Below, piece after piece: positions 57,530-64,000 of a stretch of DNA of 64,000 nt. The DNA comes from JASJBU01 sp963797085 (GTDB lineage Bacteria; Pseudomonadota; Gammaproteobacteria; Chromatiales; Chromatiaceae). The DNA is taken from the NCBI GenBank assembly GCA_963797085.1, contig CAWCOA010000006.1, forward strand, positions 1-64,000. The letters run 5' to 3'. The first letter of the stretch is position 1. Every line of letters begins with the position of its first letter. The notes below the pieces were generated by a model. It saw only the letters and a program-made list of their open reading frames with translations. It did not search any database and was not told where the DNA came from. A program made the translations under genes and the position numbers.

Positions 57530-57597
57530 AAGACATCCCAGTAAAACATTGAAAAATAATGGAGATTGATATTATACGCTTCATTAAACCCTAGTAC

Positions 57598-58659
57598 TCA
57601 TACAATCTCACCTTGTTCCACGTGGAACATTTTAAAACTTTCATCATCCAGGTTTTTTTGATCTAATTTTGTAGTTGTCATAAAGGTTTGTAGTTTTTCG
57701 GTCTTTATAATATTCATTAGTTCATGAAGATTTTTTTCATCAAGCTCAGCATGAATATCGTCAAACAAAAAGATCCCAGATTCTTTAGTATTATTCCTGA
57801 GAAGTGACATATTAGTAAGAACCAGAAGTGTCGCAATTATTTTTTGTTGGCCCCTTGAGAGAATTTCTTTAGCAGGCCTATCATTAAACTTGATTTGCAG
57901 ATCAGCTCGGTGTGGTCCTACTGAGGTGTAACCCTTCTCTTTATCTTTTATAAAACTTTTCGCAAGACTTTCTTCAAATGTCATTTTATTGTCCCATCCC
58001 TGTGCATATGAAAAAGTGAAGTTATTTTGGGAAAAAAATTTATTTAGCAAAATAGTAATTTTTATTGTTAAGTGTTCAAGATACTCCATTCTCTTACTAG
58101 TAATTTGTTGAGAAAGAATGGCTAATTGGTTATTCCAAACATTGATGCTTTTTGTATCTATTTGTAACGCACTATTCCTTTGCATCAGTACCTTTCTATA
58201 ATCACTGATTGTTTTTTGATAATCATGTTCCACGTGAAACACTGCCCAATCGATTAAACGGCGTCTATTCTCAGGTCCCTCTTCTATCACTCTATGACTG
58301 TTTGGTGTAACGATTCCAATTGGAAGTGCTTTTGCAATAATTGTTAGCTTTCTTTGACGCTGTCCATTGATTGTATAGACGGTTTTTTTGGGAGTTTTAT
58401 TTAATGAGAGATGCTGAGTATATCCAGATGAGTAATTTATAGATGTTTTTATTGTCAGCTGTTTTTGATTCGATTTGATTATATTTCTTGACGAAGAAGA
58501 CCGAAAACATCTATTGCGGGCTAATAGATAAATTGATTCAAGTAATGTCGTCTTGCCTGCTCCATTGCTCCCGTAAAATAGATTGATACCAGGATCTGGA
58601 GACAACTCAAGACTCGATATGAGTCTGAGGTTGTTGATATTGAGATTGGTTAGGTACAA
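57598..58659 (-). CDS. recF: DNA replication and repair protein RecF
   Basis: This SMC-like ATPase loads RecA at gapped DNA. It has 353 residues. Walker A is LFYGSNGAGKTTLLESIYLLAR (about 29-50), with VTPNSHRVIEEGPENRRRLIDWAVFHVE, the signature LSRGQQKIIATLLVL and Walker B IFLFDDIHAELD. The start is TTG with no clear ribosome-binding site; no nearer ATG fits. A terminator-like hairpin precedes the start and two parS-like sites lie within the gene. It sits in the order dnaA-dnaN-recF-gyrB. Confidence 0.93.
   Translation of the reverse strand: MYLTNLNINNLRLISSLELSPDPGINLFYGSNGAGKTTLLESIYLLARNRCFRSSSSRNIIKSNQKQLTIKTSINYSSGYTQHLSLNKTPKKTVYTINGQRQRKLTIIAKALPIGIVTPNSHRVIEEGPENRRRLIDWAVFHVEHDYQKTISDYRKVLMQRNSALQIDTKSINVWNNQLAILSQQITSKRMEYLEHLTIKITILLNKFFSQNNFTFSYAQGWDNKMTFEESLAKSFIKDKEKGYTSVGPHRADLQIKFNDRPAKEILSRGQQKIIATLLVLTNMSLLRNNTKESGIFLFDDIHAELDEKNLHELMNIIKTEKLQTFMTTTKLDQKNLDDESFKMFHVEQGEIV
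57614..57629. promoter_or_regulatory. parS-like ParB-binding site 1 (in recF)
   Basis: TGTTCCACGTGGAACA is a perfect 16-bp palindrome differing by one base from the bacterial parS consensus TGTTNCACGTGAAACA. It lies in the last codons of recF, about 4 kb from rpmH and 2.3 kb from the dnaA-dnaN gap. ParB would load here to organise origin segregation. Confidence 0.75.
58226..58241. promoter_or_regulatory. parS ParB-binding site 2 (in recF)
   Basis: TGTTCCACGTGAAACA matches the parS consensus TGTTNCACGTGAAACA at every position. It lies inside recF, 597 bases from the start of the first site. Two such matches within one gene beside dnaA are not expected by chance, so I call both centromere sites. 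The parAB genes are outside the window. Confidence 0.85.
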
Positions 58660-58668
58660 TTTTTTAAT

Positions 58669-58693
58669 AAAAAAACCGGCGTCATTTGCCGGT
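58669..58693 (-). terminator. Intrinsic terminator/attenuator between dnaN and recF
   Basis: On the minus strand ACCGGC, a 7-base loop and GCCGGT form a 6-bp G+C stem followed by TTTTT. It begins 25 bases after the dnaN stop and ends just before the recF start codon. It should reduce or stop read-through from dnaN into recF and gyrB. Confidence 0.75.
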
Positions 58694-58717
58694 ATATTAA
58701 AATTATAATTTGTAGTT

Positions 58718-59818
58718 CTATATGCGCATTGGCATCACAACATATCTACTAGTGTCATTACCTTTCCCATAAATGAGTGCGCTACTATTTGAATCCTTGA
58801 GTTCGATAATAATTTCTTTCTCGCTGATAGCAGACAGTGCATCTAAAAGATAACCAACATTAAAACCTATCTTTATATCGTCACCATTGTAGCTGACTTC
58901 GAGTTCCTCCTCTGCTTCTTCCTGTTCTGGATTATGCGCCTGCAATTGCAATGTACCTTCCATCACTGAAAAACGTATACCTCGATATTTTTCATTGGAG
59001 AGAATTGAGGCTCTTGTCAGAGACTGCTTCAATGTGTCTTTATTCGCTTGTAGTTCTTTGTCTGCCGAGGCTGGCATGACTCTTTGATATTCTGGAAATC
59101 TTCCGTCTATTAATTTTGAAGTAAAGATGGATTGGGCAAATAGTACCTTTATATAGCTATTACTAAGTTCAATCTTTATCGTTTCATCATTATCAGAAAG
59201 AAGTCTTGAGAGTTCGATTACAGCTTTTCGTGGAAGAATAACTTGAATGTTTAGATTGTTATCGAACGTATTTTTTAATTCGCAGAGCGCTAAACGGTGG
59301 CCGTCTGTAGCAACAGTCCGGATGTGATTATTATCTATTTCTAGAAGCATGCCGTTTAGATAATAGCGAACATCCTGTTGAGCCATTGCAAAGGCTGTTT
59401 TATCAATTAGTCTTTTTAAAGCAGTCTCCTGTAGTGAGAATACAGCATTACCCGCAGAGGCTTCTATAACTGGGTAGTCTTGTGCGGGAAGTATGCCTAA
59501 GGAAAAGCGGCTGCGCCCTGACTTTATATGAACTTTATCAGTATCTATTTCTAGGGAAATTTCAGCATCTTCTGGCAGCGCTTTACATATATCAAGGATC
59601 TTTCTGGCTGGTAGAGTGAAATCTTTTTCTCCATCACATTTAGCAGCTGCCTGAGTTTTGAGTTCTACCTCTAAATCAGTAGCTGTCAAATTCATCATTC
59701 CGTTACCTGCATTGATCAGAATATTTGCCAATATGGGTAAGGTTTGTCTTCTCTCGACGACTGAGCCAATTTTTTGTAATGGCTCAAGTAAGTCTTCACG
59801 CCGGGTTATAATCTTCAT
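58718..59818 (-). CDS. dnaN: DNA polymerase III beta subunit (sliding clamp)
   Basis: This ring-shaped clamp tethers DNA polymerase III to the template. It has 366 residues in three similar domains. Family blocks are EPLQKIGSVVERRQTLPILANILI, TDLEVELKTQ, ATDGHRLALCEL, LIDGRFPEYQRVMP and the C-terminal VMPMRI. It is intact. Between it and dnaA lies the AT-rich region with DnaA boxes. Confidence 0.96.
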   Translation of the reverse strand: MKIITRREDLLEPLQKIGSVVERRQTLPILANILINAGNGMMNLTATDLEVELKTQAAAKCDGEKDFTLPARKILDICKALPEDAEISLEIDTDKVHIKSGRSRFSLGILPAQDYPVIEASAGNAVFSLQETALKRLIDKTAFAMAQQDVRYYLNGMLLEIDNNHIRTVATDGHRLALCELKNTFDNNLNIQVILPRKAVIELSRLLSDNDETIKIELSNSYIKVLFAQSIFTSKLIDGRFPEYQRVMPASADKELQANKDTLKQSLTRASILSNEKYRGIRFSVMEGTLQLQAHNPEQEEAEEELEVSYNGDDIKIGFNVGYLLDALSAISEKEIIIELKDSNSSALIYGKGNDTSRYVVMPMRI

Positions 59819-60036
59819 ACTATGACTCTTGACTTAGTTATAAGTAGATAGCTTTATATAATTCTATATTATTACTATTAAGCATGTTGATAACATATAA
59901 ATCCACTATAACTTACTGATTATACGTAATTTTATAGAGATTGAAACATATTGGTGTAATCATAGTTTCTCTGTTGATCTACTGTGGATAACTTACGCAA
60001 TTCTGAACGGTTATTTTTCTATACAGCTTTTCCACA
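59819..60036. other. Candidate origin region: DnaA boxes and AT-rich stretch between dnaA and dnaN
   Basis: The non-coding gap holds one perfect DnaA box (TGTGGATAA, complement of TTATCCACA, at 59983-59991) and two with one mismatch (TGTTGATAA at 59885-59893; TTTTCCACA at 60028-60036). The part 59820-59960 is very AT-rich and could be the unwinding element. The same boxes may serve dnaN regulation. Whether this gap or the dnaA-rpmH gap is the functional origin cannot be decided from sequence alone. Confidence 0.55.
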
Positions 60037-61383
60037 TCAACTACTCAGTGTTCTGAACAGATTAGAGTAGTCCTCGCCTATTCTAGGGTCAGTTTCACGG
60101 AGTTCTTTAATTTTCCGGTTAGCGTGGATCACGGTCGTATGATCTCTACCACCGAATGCATTACCTATCTCCGGCAAGCTGTGGTTCGTCAATTCCTTTG
60201 CCAGTGTCATGGCAATTTGCCTTGGTCTGGCTATTGATCGGCTTCTCTTAGCAGAGAGCAAGTCTGAGGAGCGCATCTGAAAGTATTCAGCAACAGTCTT
60301 CTGGATACTATCTAGCGTGACCTGTTTGTTATGGGCCGCCAACATATCTTTTAAGGCGTTTTTTGCGAAATCCAGGTTGATTTCCTGACCTGTGAATGTG
60401 GCATTGGCGATGACCCTGCGAAGAGCACCTTCAAGTTCTCTGATGTTCGAGCGTATTCGTTTGCCCATAAAAAACGCTACCTCACTTGGAAGTTCTGCAT
60501 TAAGCATGAGAGCTTTGCTTTGTAGAATAGCGACTCGTGTCTCTAGATCAGGTGGTTCTATTGCTACTGTGAGTCCCCAGCCAAAACGGGATTTTAAGCG
60601 TTCTTCAAGACCCGTAACCTCTTTTGGAAAACGGTCACTTGAAAGTATGATTTGCTGTTGGGATTCAAAAAGTGCATTAAAGGTATGAAAAAATTCCTCC
60701 TGTGAGCGCTCTTTCCCAGCGAAGAATTGAATATCGTCGATCAGTAAAGCATTGAGAGAACGATATTTCTTTTTGAATTGATCGATAGTGTTGTGTTGCA
60801 GAGCCTTGACCATTTCCGAAACGAATCTTTCTGAATGCAGGTAAACCACCTTTGCATCAGGAGTATTACTCAATATGGAATTACCAATGGCATGCATCAA
60901 ATGGGTTTTACCTAGACCTACGCCTCCATAGATGAATAGAGGGTTATAGGCTTTACCGGGATTGGCGCCAATCTGCATTGATGCTGCACGGGCGATTTGG
61001 TTGGATTTACCTTCTACGAAGGTCTCAAAAGTAAAGTTTGAATTGATATTAGGATCGAGACTGTTCTTCTCTCTAGCAACGGTTGTGCTTGACTGTTGTA
61101 TGTTTTGCTGATTCGGTGTTGTTGTGGTGGTGGGTTGACCTTTTTTCTTGGACCCGATTTCTACTGACACCTGTGGCTTTGAGTCGCCACAAAGTGTTGC
61201 AAGATGGTTCTCGATGGTATCCAGGTAGTGATTACGTACCCAGTCGAGGACAAATCGATTGGGGGCAAGCAGTTTCACCTGTTGATCGTTTTCAATGACC
61301 TGTAATGGGCGTATCCAGGTGTTGAACTGCTGTGCAGATAACTCATGTTCTAGGTGCTCAGAACAGCGGTGCCAAAGTTCCAA
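60037..61383 (-). CDS. dnaA: Chromosomal replication initiator DnaA
   Basis: This AAA+ initiator has 448 residues. Domain I (about 1-85, WHRCSEHLEHELSAQQFNTWIRPLQ) is followed by a short Thr/Gln/Asn-rich linker, the AAA+ core (FIYGGVGLGKTHLMHAIGN, LLIDDIQFFAGKERSQEEFFHTFN) and the DNA-binding signature GGRDHTTVIHANRKI near the C terminus. The start codon is TTG, with GAGAG 7 bases upstream. It is divergent from rpmH, the usual gammaproteobacterial origin arrangement. Confidence 0.96.
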   Translation of the reverse strand: MELWHRCSEHLEHELSAQQFNTWIRPLQVIENDQQVKLLAPNRFVLDWVRNHYLDTIENHLATLCGDSKPQVSVEIGSKKKGQPTTTTTPNQQNIQQSSTTVAREKNSLDPNINSNFTFETFVEGKSNQIARAASMQIGANPGKAYNPLFIYGGVGLGKTHLMHAIGNSILSNTPDAKVVYLHSERFVSEMVKALQHNTIDQFKKKYRSLNALLIDDIQFFAGKERSQEEFFHTFNALFESQQQIILSSDRFPKEVTGLEERLKSRFGWGLTVAIEPPDLETRVAILQSKALMLNAELPSEVAFFMGKRIRSNIRELEGALRRVIANATFTGQEINLDFAKNALKDMLAAHNKQVTLDSIQKTVAEYFQMRSSDLLSAKRSRSIARPRQIAMTLAKELTNHSLPEIGNAFGGRDHTTVIHANRKIKELRETDPRIGEDYSNLFRTLSS

Positions 61384-61500
61384 GATGGATCTCTCCGATT
61401 ACTAATAGATGGTTGAAAAGAAATGACCCCGACTTGTCTTGTTAAAACCGGGCTTGAATAACGACTCATTCCTTTCAGAGTCTACTCTCCAGTACTAGAC

Positions 61501-61509
61501 TTATCCACA
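61501..61509 (+). promoter_or_regulatory. Perfect DnaA box between dnaA and rpmH
   Basis: TTATCCACA is the consensus DnaA box. It is the only good one in the 61384-61633 gap between dnaA and rpmH. It may belong to the origin or to autoregulation of dnaA. Confidence 0.65.
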
Positions 61510-61541
61510 GTTTCAGAGTCATTTGAAAACGATAGTTTGGA

Positions 61542-61571
61542 TTGACAACTGGGCCATAATGGGGCTACGAT
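61542..61571 (+). promoter_or_regulatory. Probable sigma-70 promoter of rpmH
   Basis: A consensus -35 TTGACA (61542-61547) is followed after 18 bases by TACGAT (61566-61571, 4 of 6 matches to TATAAT). It is 63 bases before rpmH and correctly oriented for the rpmH-rnpA-yidD-yidC operon. Confidence 0.6.
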
Positions 61572-61633
61572 GCCGCTCTTTTTTCATTTGGATTATTTCC
61601 GCCAGAGATTGGCTCAACCCTCGGTAATGTGTC

Positions 61634-61768
61634 ATGAAAAGAACTTTTCAGCCCAGTAATCTCAAGCGTGTACGGAATCATGGTTTTCGCGCACGCATGG
61701 CTACCCGTAATGGACGTAAGGTGATTAAGGCACGGCGTTCGAAAGGACGTGCTCGCCTCGCATTGTAA
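61634..61768 (+). CDS. rpmH: 50S ribosomal protein L34
   Basis: This 44-residue basic ribosomal protein reads MKRTFQPSNLKRVRNHGFRA, then MATRNGRKVIKARRSKGRARLAL, matching L34 throughout. It is the first gene of the operon with rnpA, yidD and yidC. The rnpA frame may begin inside its last codons. Confidence 0.97.
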   Translation: MKRTFQPSNLKRVRNHGFRARMATRNGRKVIKARRSKGRARLAL

Positions 61769-62144
61769 AGCCTTATCCTTGGCGGTAGTTGAAGGGAAAT
61801 TTTCCCGACGCAGTCGATTGTTGAAGCCCGACGAATATCGTCGGGTTTTTGATGCTGGCAAGCGTTCTAGAGATCAATATTTCATGGTATTTGCCCGAGT
61901 CAATGGTTTGGAATATGCGCGGCTTGGCTTGGCTATCACGAAAAAAAAGACGAAACGTGCGGTGGACCGCAACCGACTTAAACGACAGGTGAGAGAGAGC
62001 TTTCGGTCCTATCAACATCTCCTTACCGGTTTGGATCTTGTCGTACTTAATCAGAAAGGGGAACTATTGGCAGATAATAGCCAATATCGCACCTCGTTAT
62101 CTCAGCACTGGCAAAAACTGGTTAAAAAATGCGCGCAATCCTGA
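61749..62144 (+). CDS. rnpA: Ribonuclease P protein component
   Basis: This basic protein helps the RNase P RNA process tRNA 5' ends. The conserved part starts at RRSRLLKPDEYRRVFDAGKRS and includes LGLAITKKKTKRAVDRNRLKRQVRESFR (RNR motif). Start uncertain: GTG at 61749 overlaps rpmH by 20 bases and gives 131 residues; TTG at 61779 gives 121. The first is kept here. It overlaps yidD by 16 bases. Confidence 0.92.
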   Translation: MLASHCKALSLAVVEGKFSRRSRLLKPDEYRRVFDAGKRSRDQYFMVFARVNGLEYARLGLAITKKKTKRAVDRNRLKRQVRESFRSYQHLLTGLDLVVLNQKGELLADNSQYRTSLSQHWQKLVKKCAQS

Positions 62145-62365
62145 TCTTTCTGATTCGGGCTTATCAAGTACTTATTAGTCCATTTCTAGGGAACCATTGC
62201 CGTTTCTACCCTACTTGTTCCAGCTATGCAGTGGAGGCTTTGGAAAAACACGGTTTCATAAAAGGCCTTTGGCTTTCCCTGCAGAGGATCTCACATTGTC
62301 ATCCCTGGCATGAAGGGGGTGTTGATCCTGTTCCTGAACCCATAAATAAGAAGCATCATGGATAA
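62129..62365 (+). CDS. yidD: Membrane protein insertion efficiency factor YidD
   Basis: This 78-residue membrane-associated protein has an N-terminal amphipathic segment (ILIFLIRAYQVLISPFLG) and the family cysteines in CRFYPTCSSYA, then GLWLSLQRISHCHPWHEGGVDPVP. It assists YidC-dependent insertion. Intact, overlapping rnpA upstream and yidC downstream. Confidence 0.95.
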   Translation: MRAILIFLIRAYQVLISPFLGNHCRFYPTCSSYAVEALEKHGFIKGLWLSLQRISHCHPWHEGGVDPVPEPINKKHHG

Positions 62366-64000
62366 TATAAGATTAATTCTCTTTTTTGCCCTGGCCTTTA
62401 TAGGACTTCTAATCTACCAGGCCTGGATTGAAGACTATGGTTCAAAAGAGACAGTGGTTTCTCAGCAGTCTTCGCCTGTTGAGGGGTCTCCAGCGGTCGA
62501 GTCGTCCGGCATTCCTTCAGCGGTTATGGCTCCGGATGGATCAACAACGTCAACACCTGATGCGGCTGTACCGCAGATTGACAGCCCCCCCAGAAGTATT
62601 GGTGGAAAAGTCATCAAGGTTGAAACAGATATCCTACGGGTAGAAATTTCCAGTATTGGCGGTACCTTGCAGCGTGCACTGCTACTCGATTACCCGGTTT
62701 CACCTGAGCAGCCTGATGTCAAATTCGAACTCTTTTCCCCAGAATTACCGGATTTTCTGATCGCCCAGTCAGGGTTGATCGGTGCTGCTGCGGGAACTGT
62801 CCCGACCCACGAAGCCGAGTATGAGTTCACCCAAACCGAATACACGCTTGGCGAAGATCAGGATCAGCTTGATGTGAGCATGACTTGGAAATCCGGCAAT
62901 GGAATTCAGGTCAAAAAGCATTTCATCTTCCGCCGAGGCAGTTACCTCATCGATGTAAAACACGAGGTGATCAACCAATCTGGTGAGATCCTGACTGCCA
63001 GGGACTATGCACAGCTACAGAGAAGTGAACCTGAAAGTCGTTCTGGCTTTACCACTTATACCTATACGGGTGGTGTTTATTACACCCCGACGGATAAATA
63101 CGAAAAAGTCGATTTCGATCAAATGGCGGAGAAAAGTCTCAATGTCGAATCAACCGACGGTTGGCTCGCAATGATACAGCACTATTTTCTCGGTGCCTGG
63201 ATACCGCCAAAGGAGCAGTTGGAGCACTACTATACGAATAGCCTGGCGGGACCAAAGTATATCATTGGCAGTTACTCTCCAACGGTCAATGTAGCTGCTG
63301 GTCAAACCCATGAATTCGCCAAGCGATTATATGTGGGGCCAAAACTGCATGATGAACTCCAAACTATCGCTAAGGGATTGGAACTGGCGGTGGACTACGG
63401 TTGGTTGACCGTCCTAGCCGAACCCATATTCTGGCTTCTGAAATACATCCACAGCTGGATAGGTAACTGGGGTTGGTCGATCATAATCCTGACCATCATG
63501 ATCAAGGCCGCTTTCTACAAGCTGTCGGAGACGAGTTATAAGTCGATGGCCAATATGCGCAAGGTAACTCCGCGACTCCAGGCACTGAAAGATCGTTATG
63601 GGGATGACAAACAGCGGCTCAACCAGGCCATGATGGAAATGTATAAAAAGGAGAAGATCAACCCTCTAGGTGGTTGTCTACCGATCCTGGTACAGATCCC
63701 GGTGTTCATTGCCCTGTATTGGGTCTTATTAGAGAGTGTTGAATTGCGTCAGGCGCCATTCATGCTGTGGATCAATAACCTTTCAGCTAAGGACCCCTAT
63801 TTCATCCTACCCCTGATCATGGGCGTCTCGATGTTTGTTCAGCAAAAATTGAATCCTGCGCCGCCTGATCCGATGCAGGCAAAAATCATGATGAGTCTGC
63901 CTTTCGTGTTTACCATCTTCTTTGCCTTTTTCCCGGCAGGTCTTGTGCTCTATTGGGTAGTCAATAACCTCATCTCGATTGCACAGCAGTGGTATATAAC
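62358..64000 (+). CDS. yidC: Membrane protein insertase YidC (partial, cut by window end)
   Basis: This inner-membrane insertase/chaperone is of the Gram-negative long form. It has an N-terminal transmembrane helix (LILFFALAFIGLLIYQAW), a Ser/Pro-rich linker, the large periplasmic P1 domain and the conserved core from WGWSIIILTIMIKAAFYKLSE, with YGDDKQRLNQAMMEMYKKEK, NPLGGCLPILVQIPVFIALYWVL and VVNNLISIAQQWYI. The frame is open for 547 codons to the end of the window; only the last few residues are missing. The ATG overlaps the yidD stop. Confidence 0.95.
   Translation, partial: MDNIRLILFFALAFIGLLIYQAWIEDYGSKETVVSQQSSPVEGSPAVESSGIPSAVMAPDGSTTSTPDAAVPQIDSPPRSIGGKVIKVETDILRVEISSIGGTLQRALLLDYPVSPEQPDVKFELFSPELPDFLIAQSGLIGAAAGTVPTHEAEYEFTQTEYTLGEDQDQLDVSMTWKSGNGIQVKKHFIFRRGSYLIDVKHEVINQSGEILTARDYAQLQRSEPESRSGFTTYTYTGGVYYTPTDKYEKVDFDQMAEKSLNVESTDGWLAMIQHYFLGAWIPPKEQLEHYYTNSLAGPKYIIGSYSPTVNVAAGQTHEFAKRLYVGPKLHDELQTIAKGLELAVDYGWLTVLAEPIFWLLKYIHSWIGNWGWSIIILTIMIKAAFYKLSETSYKSMANMRKVTPRLQALKDRYGDDKQRLNQAMMEMYKKEKINPLGGCLPILVQIPVFIALYWVLLESVELRQAPFMLWINNLSAKDPYFILPLIMGVSMFVQQKLNPAPPDPMQAKIMMSLPFVFTIFFAFFPAGLVLYWVVNNLISIAQQWYI

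Noticed and set aside
1..64000. tRNA, rRNA, CRISPR arrays or prophage genes
   Set aside because: I found no tRNA-like cloverleaf, no rRNA, no regularly spaced repeats and no phage structural genes by reading. A tRNAscan/CRISPR search would confirm.

Overview
The window looks like a chromosomal segment of a gammaproteobacterium, by gene content perhaps of the Chromatiales / Sedimenticola-Thiodiazotropha type of sulfur oxidisers (inference from families and gene order, not a proven placement). The right end is the replication-origin block: on the minus strand dnaA-dnaN-recF-gyrB, diverging from rpmH-rnpA-yidD-yidC on the plus strand.

Layout. 1-13.8 kb is a surface polysaccharide (O-antigen/capsule) cluster: a transposase remnant, a broken Wzy-like polymerase, an unknown broken glycan gene, the UDP-N-acetyl-L-fucosamine cassette fnlA-fnlB-fnlC, a WbuB-like fucosamine transferase, an acetyltransferase, a DegT/DnrJ aminotransferase, a PglC-like phosphoglycosyl transferase, a decayed WecA/WbpL-type GT4 and a WbpM-like dehydratase. 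A Wzz-type chain-length protein faces it on the other strand. 15.3-16.1 kb is a HepT/MntA (HEPN/MNT) toxin-antitoxin pair. 16.3-21.9 kb is the envelope operon gpmI-envC-ctp-yibQ-DJ-1. 22-28.6 kb holds an ArsR regulator, yibN-secB-gpsA, trmL, a class 1B dihydroorotate dehydrogenase, an HDOD protein and an AI-2E-family permease. 28.6-38 kb holds a lipoprotein, cysC, a TraB-family protein, cca, PilZ, cytochrome c' and a giant FAD/Fe-S oxidoreductase. 38-45.2 kb holds hypotheticals, a beta-hydroxyacid dehydrogenase, hemE, nfi and ntrB-ntrC. 46-50.3 kb holds glnA with its nitrogen-control region and a PP-loop ATPase/TusA/cation-efflux operon. 50.4-55 kb is glyQ-glyS-mazG-gmhB-plsC.

Regulation visible in the DNA: glnA has a near-consensus sigma-54 promoter and two upstream NtrC dyads, and a further near-perfect NtrC site lies upstream of ntrB. 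Two parS-like ParB sites lie inside recF, DnaA boxes flank dnaA, and a hairpin terminator separates dnaN from recF.

Quality caveat. Many genes are split by single-base indels, often in homopolymer runs, while the encoded protein stays well conserved on both sides. This includes gyrB, which cannot be lost. I therefore read most frameshifts as sequencing or assembly errors. They are much denser in the first 13 kb, where real decay is also possible (in-frame stops in the transposase, truncated GT4). Coordinates of broken genes span the whole repaired reading.
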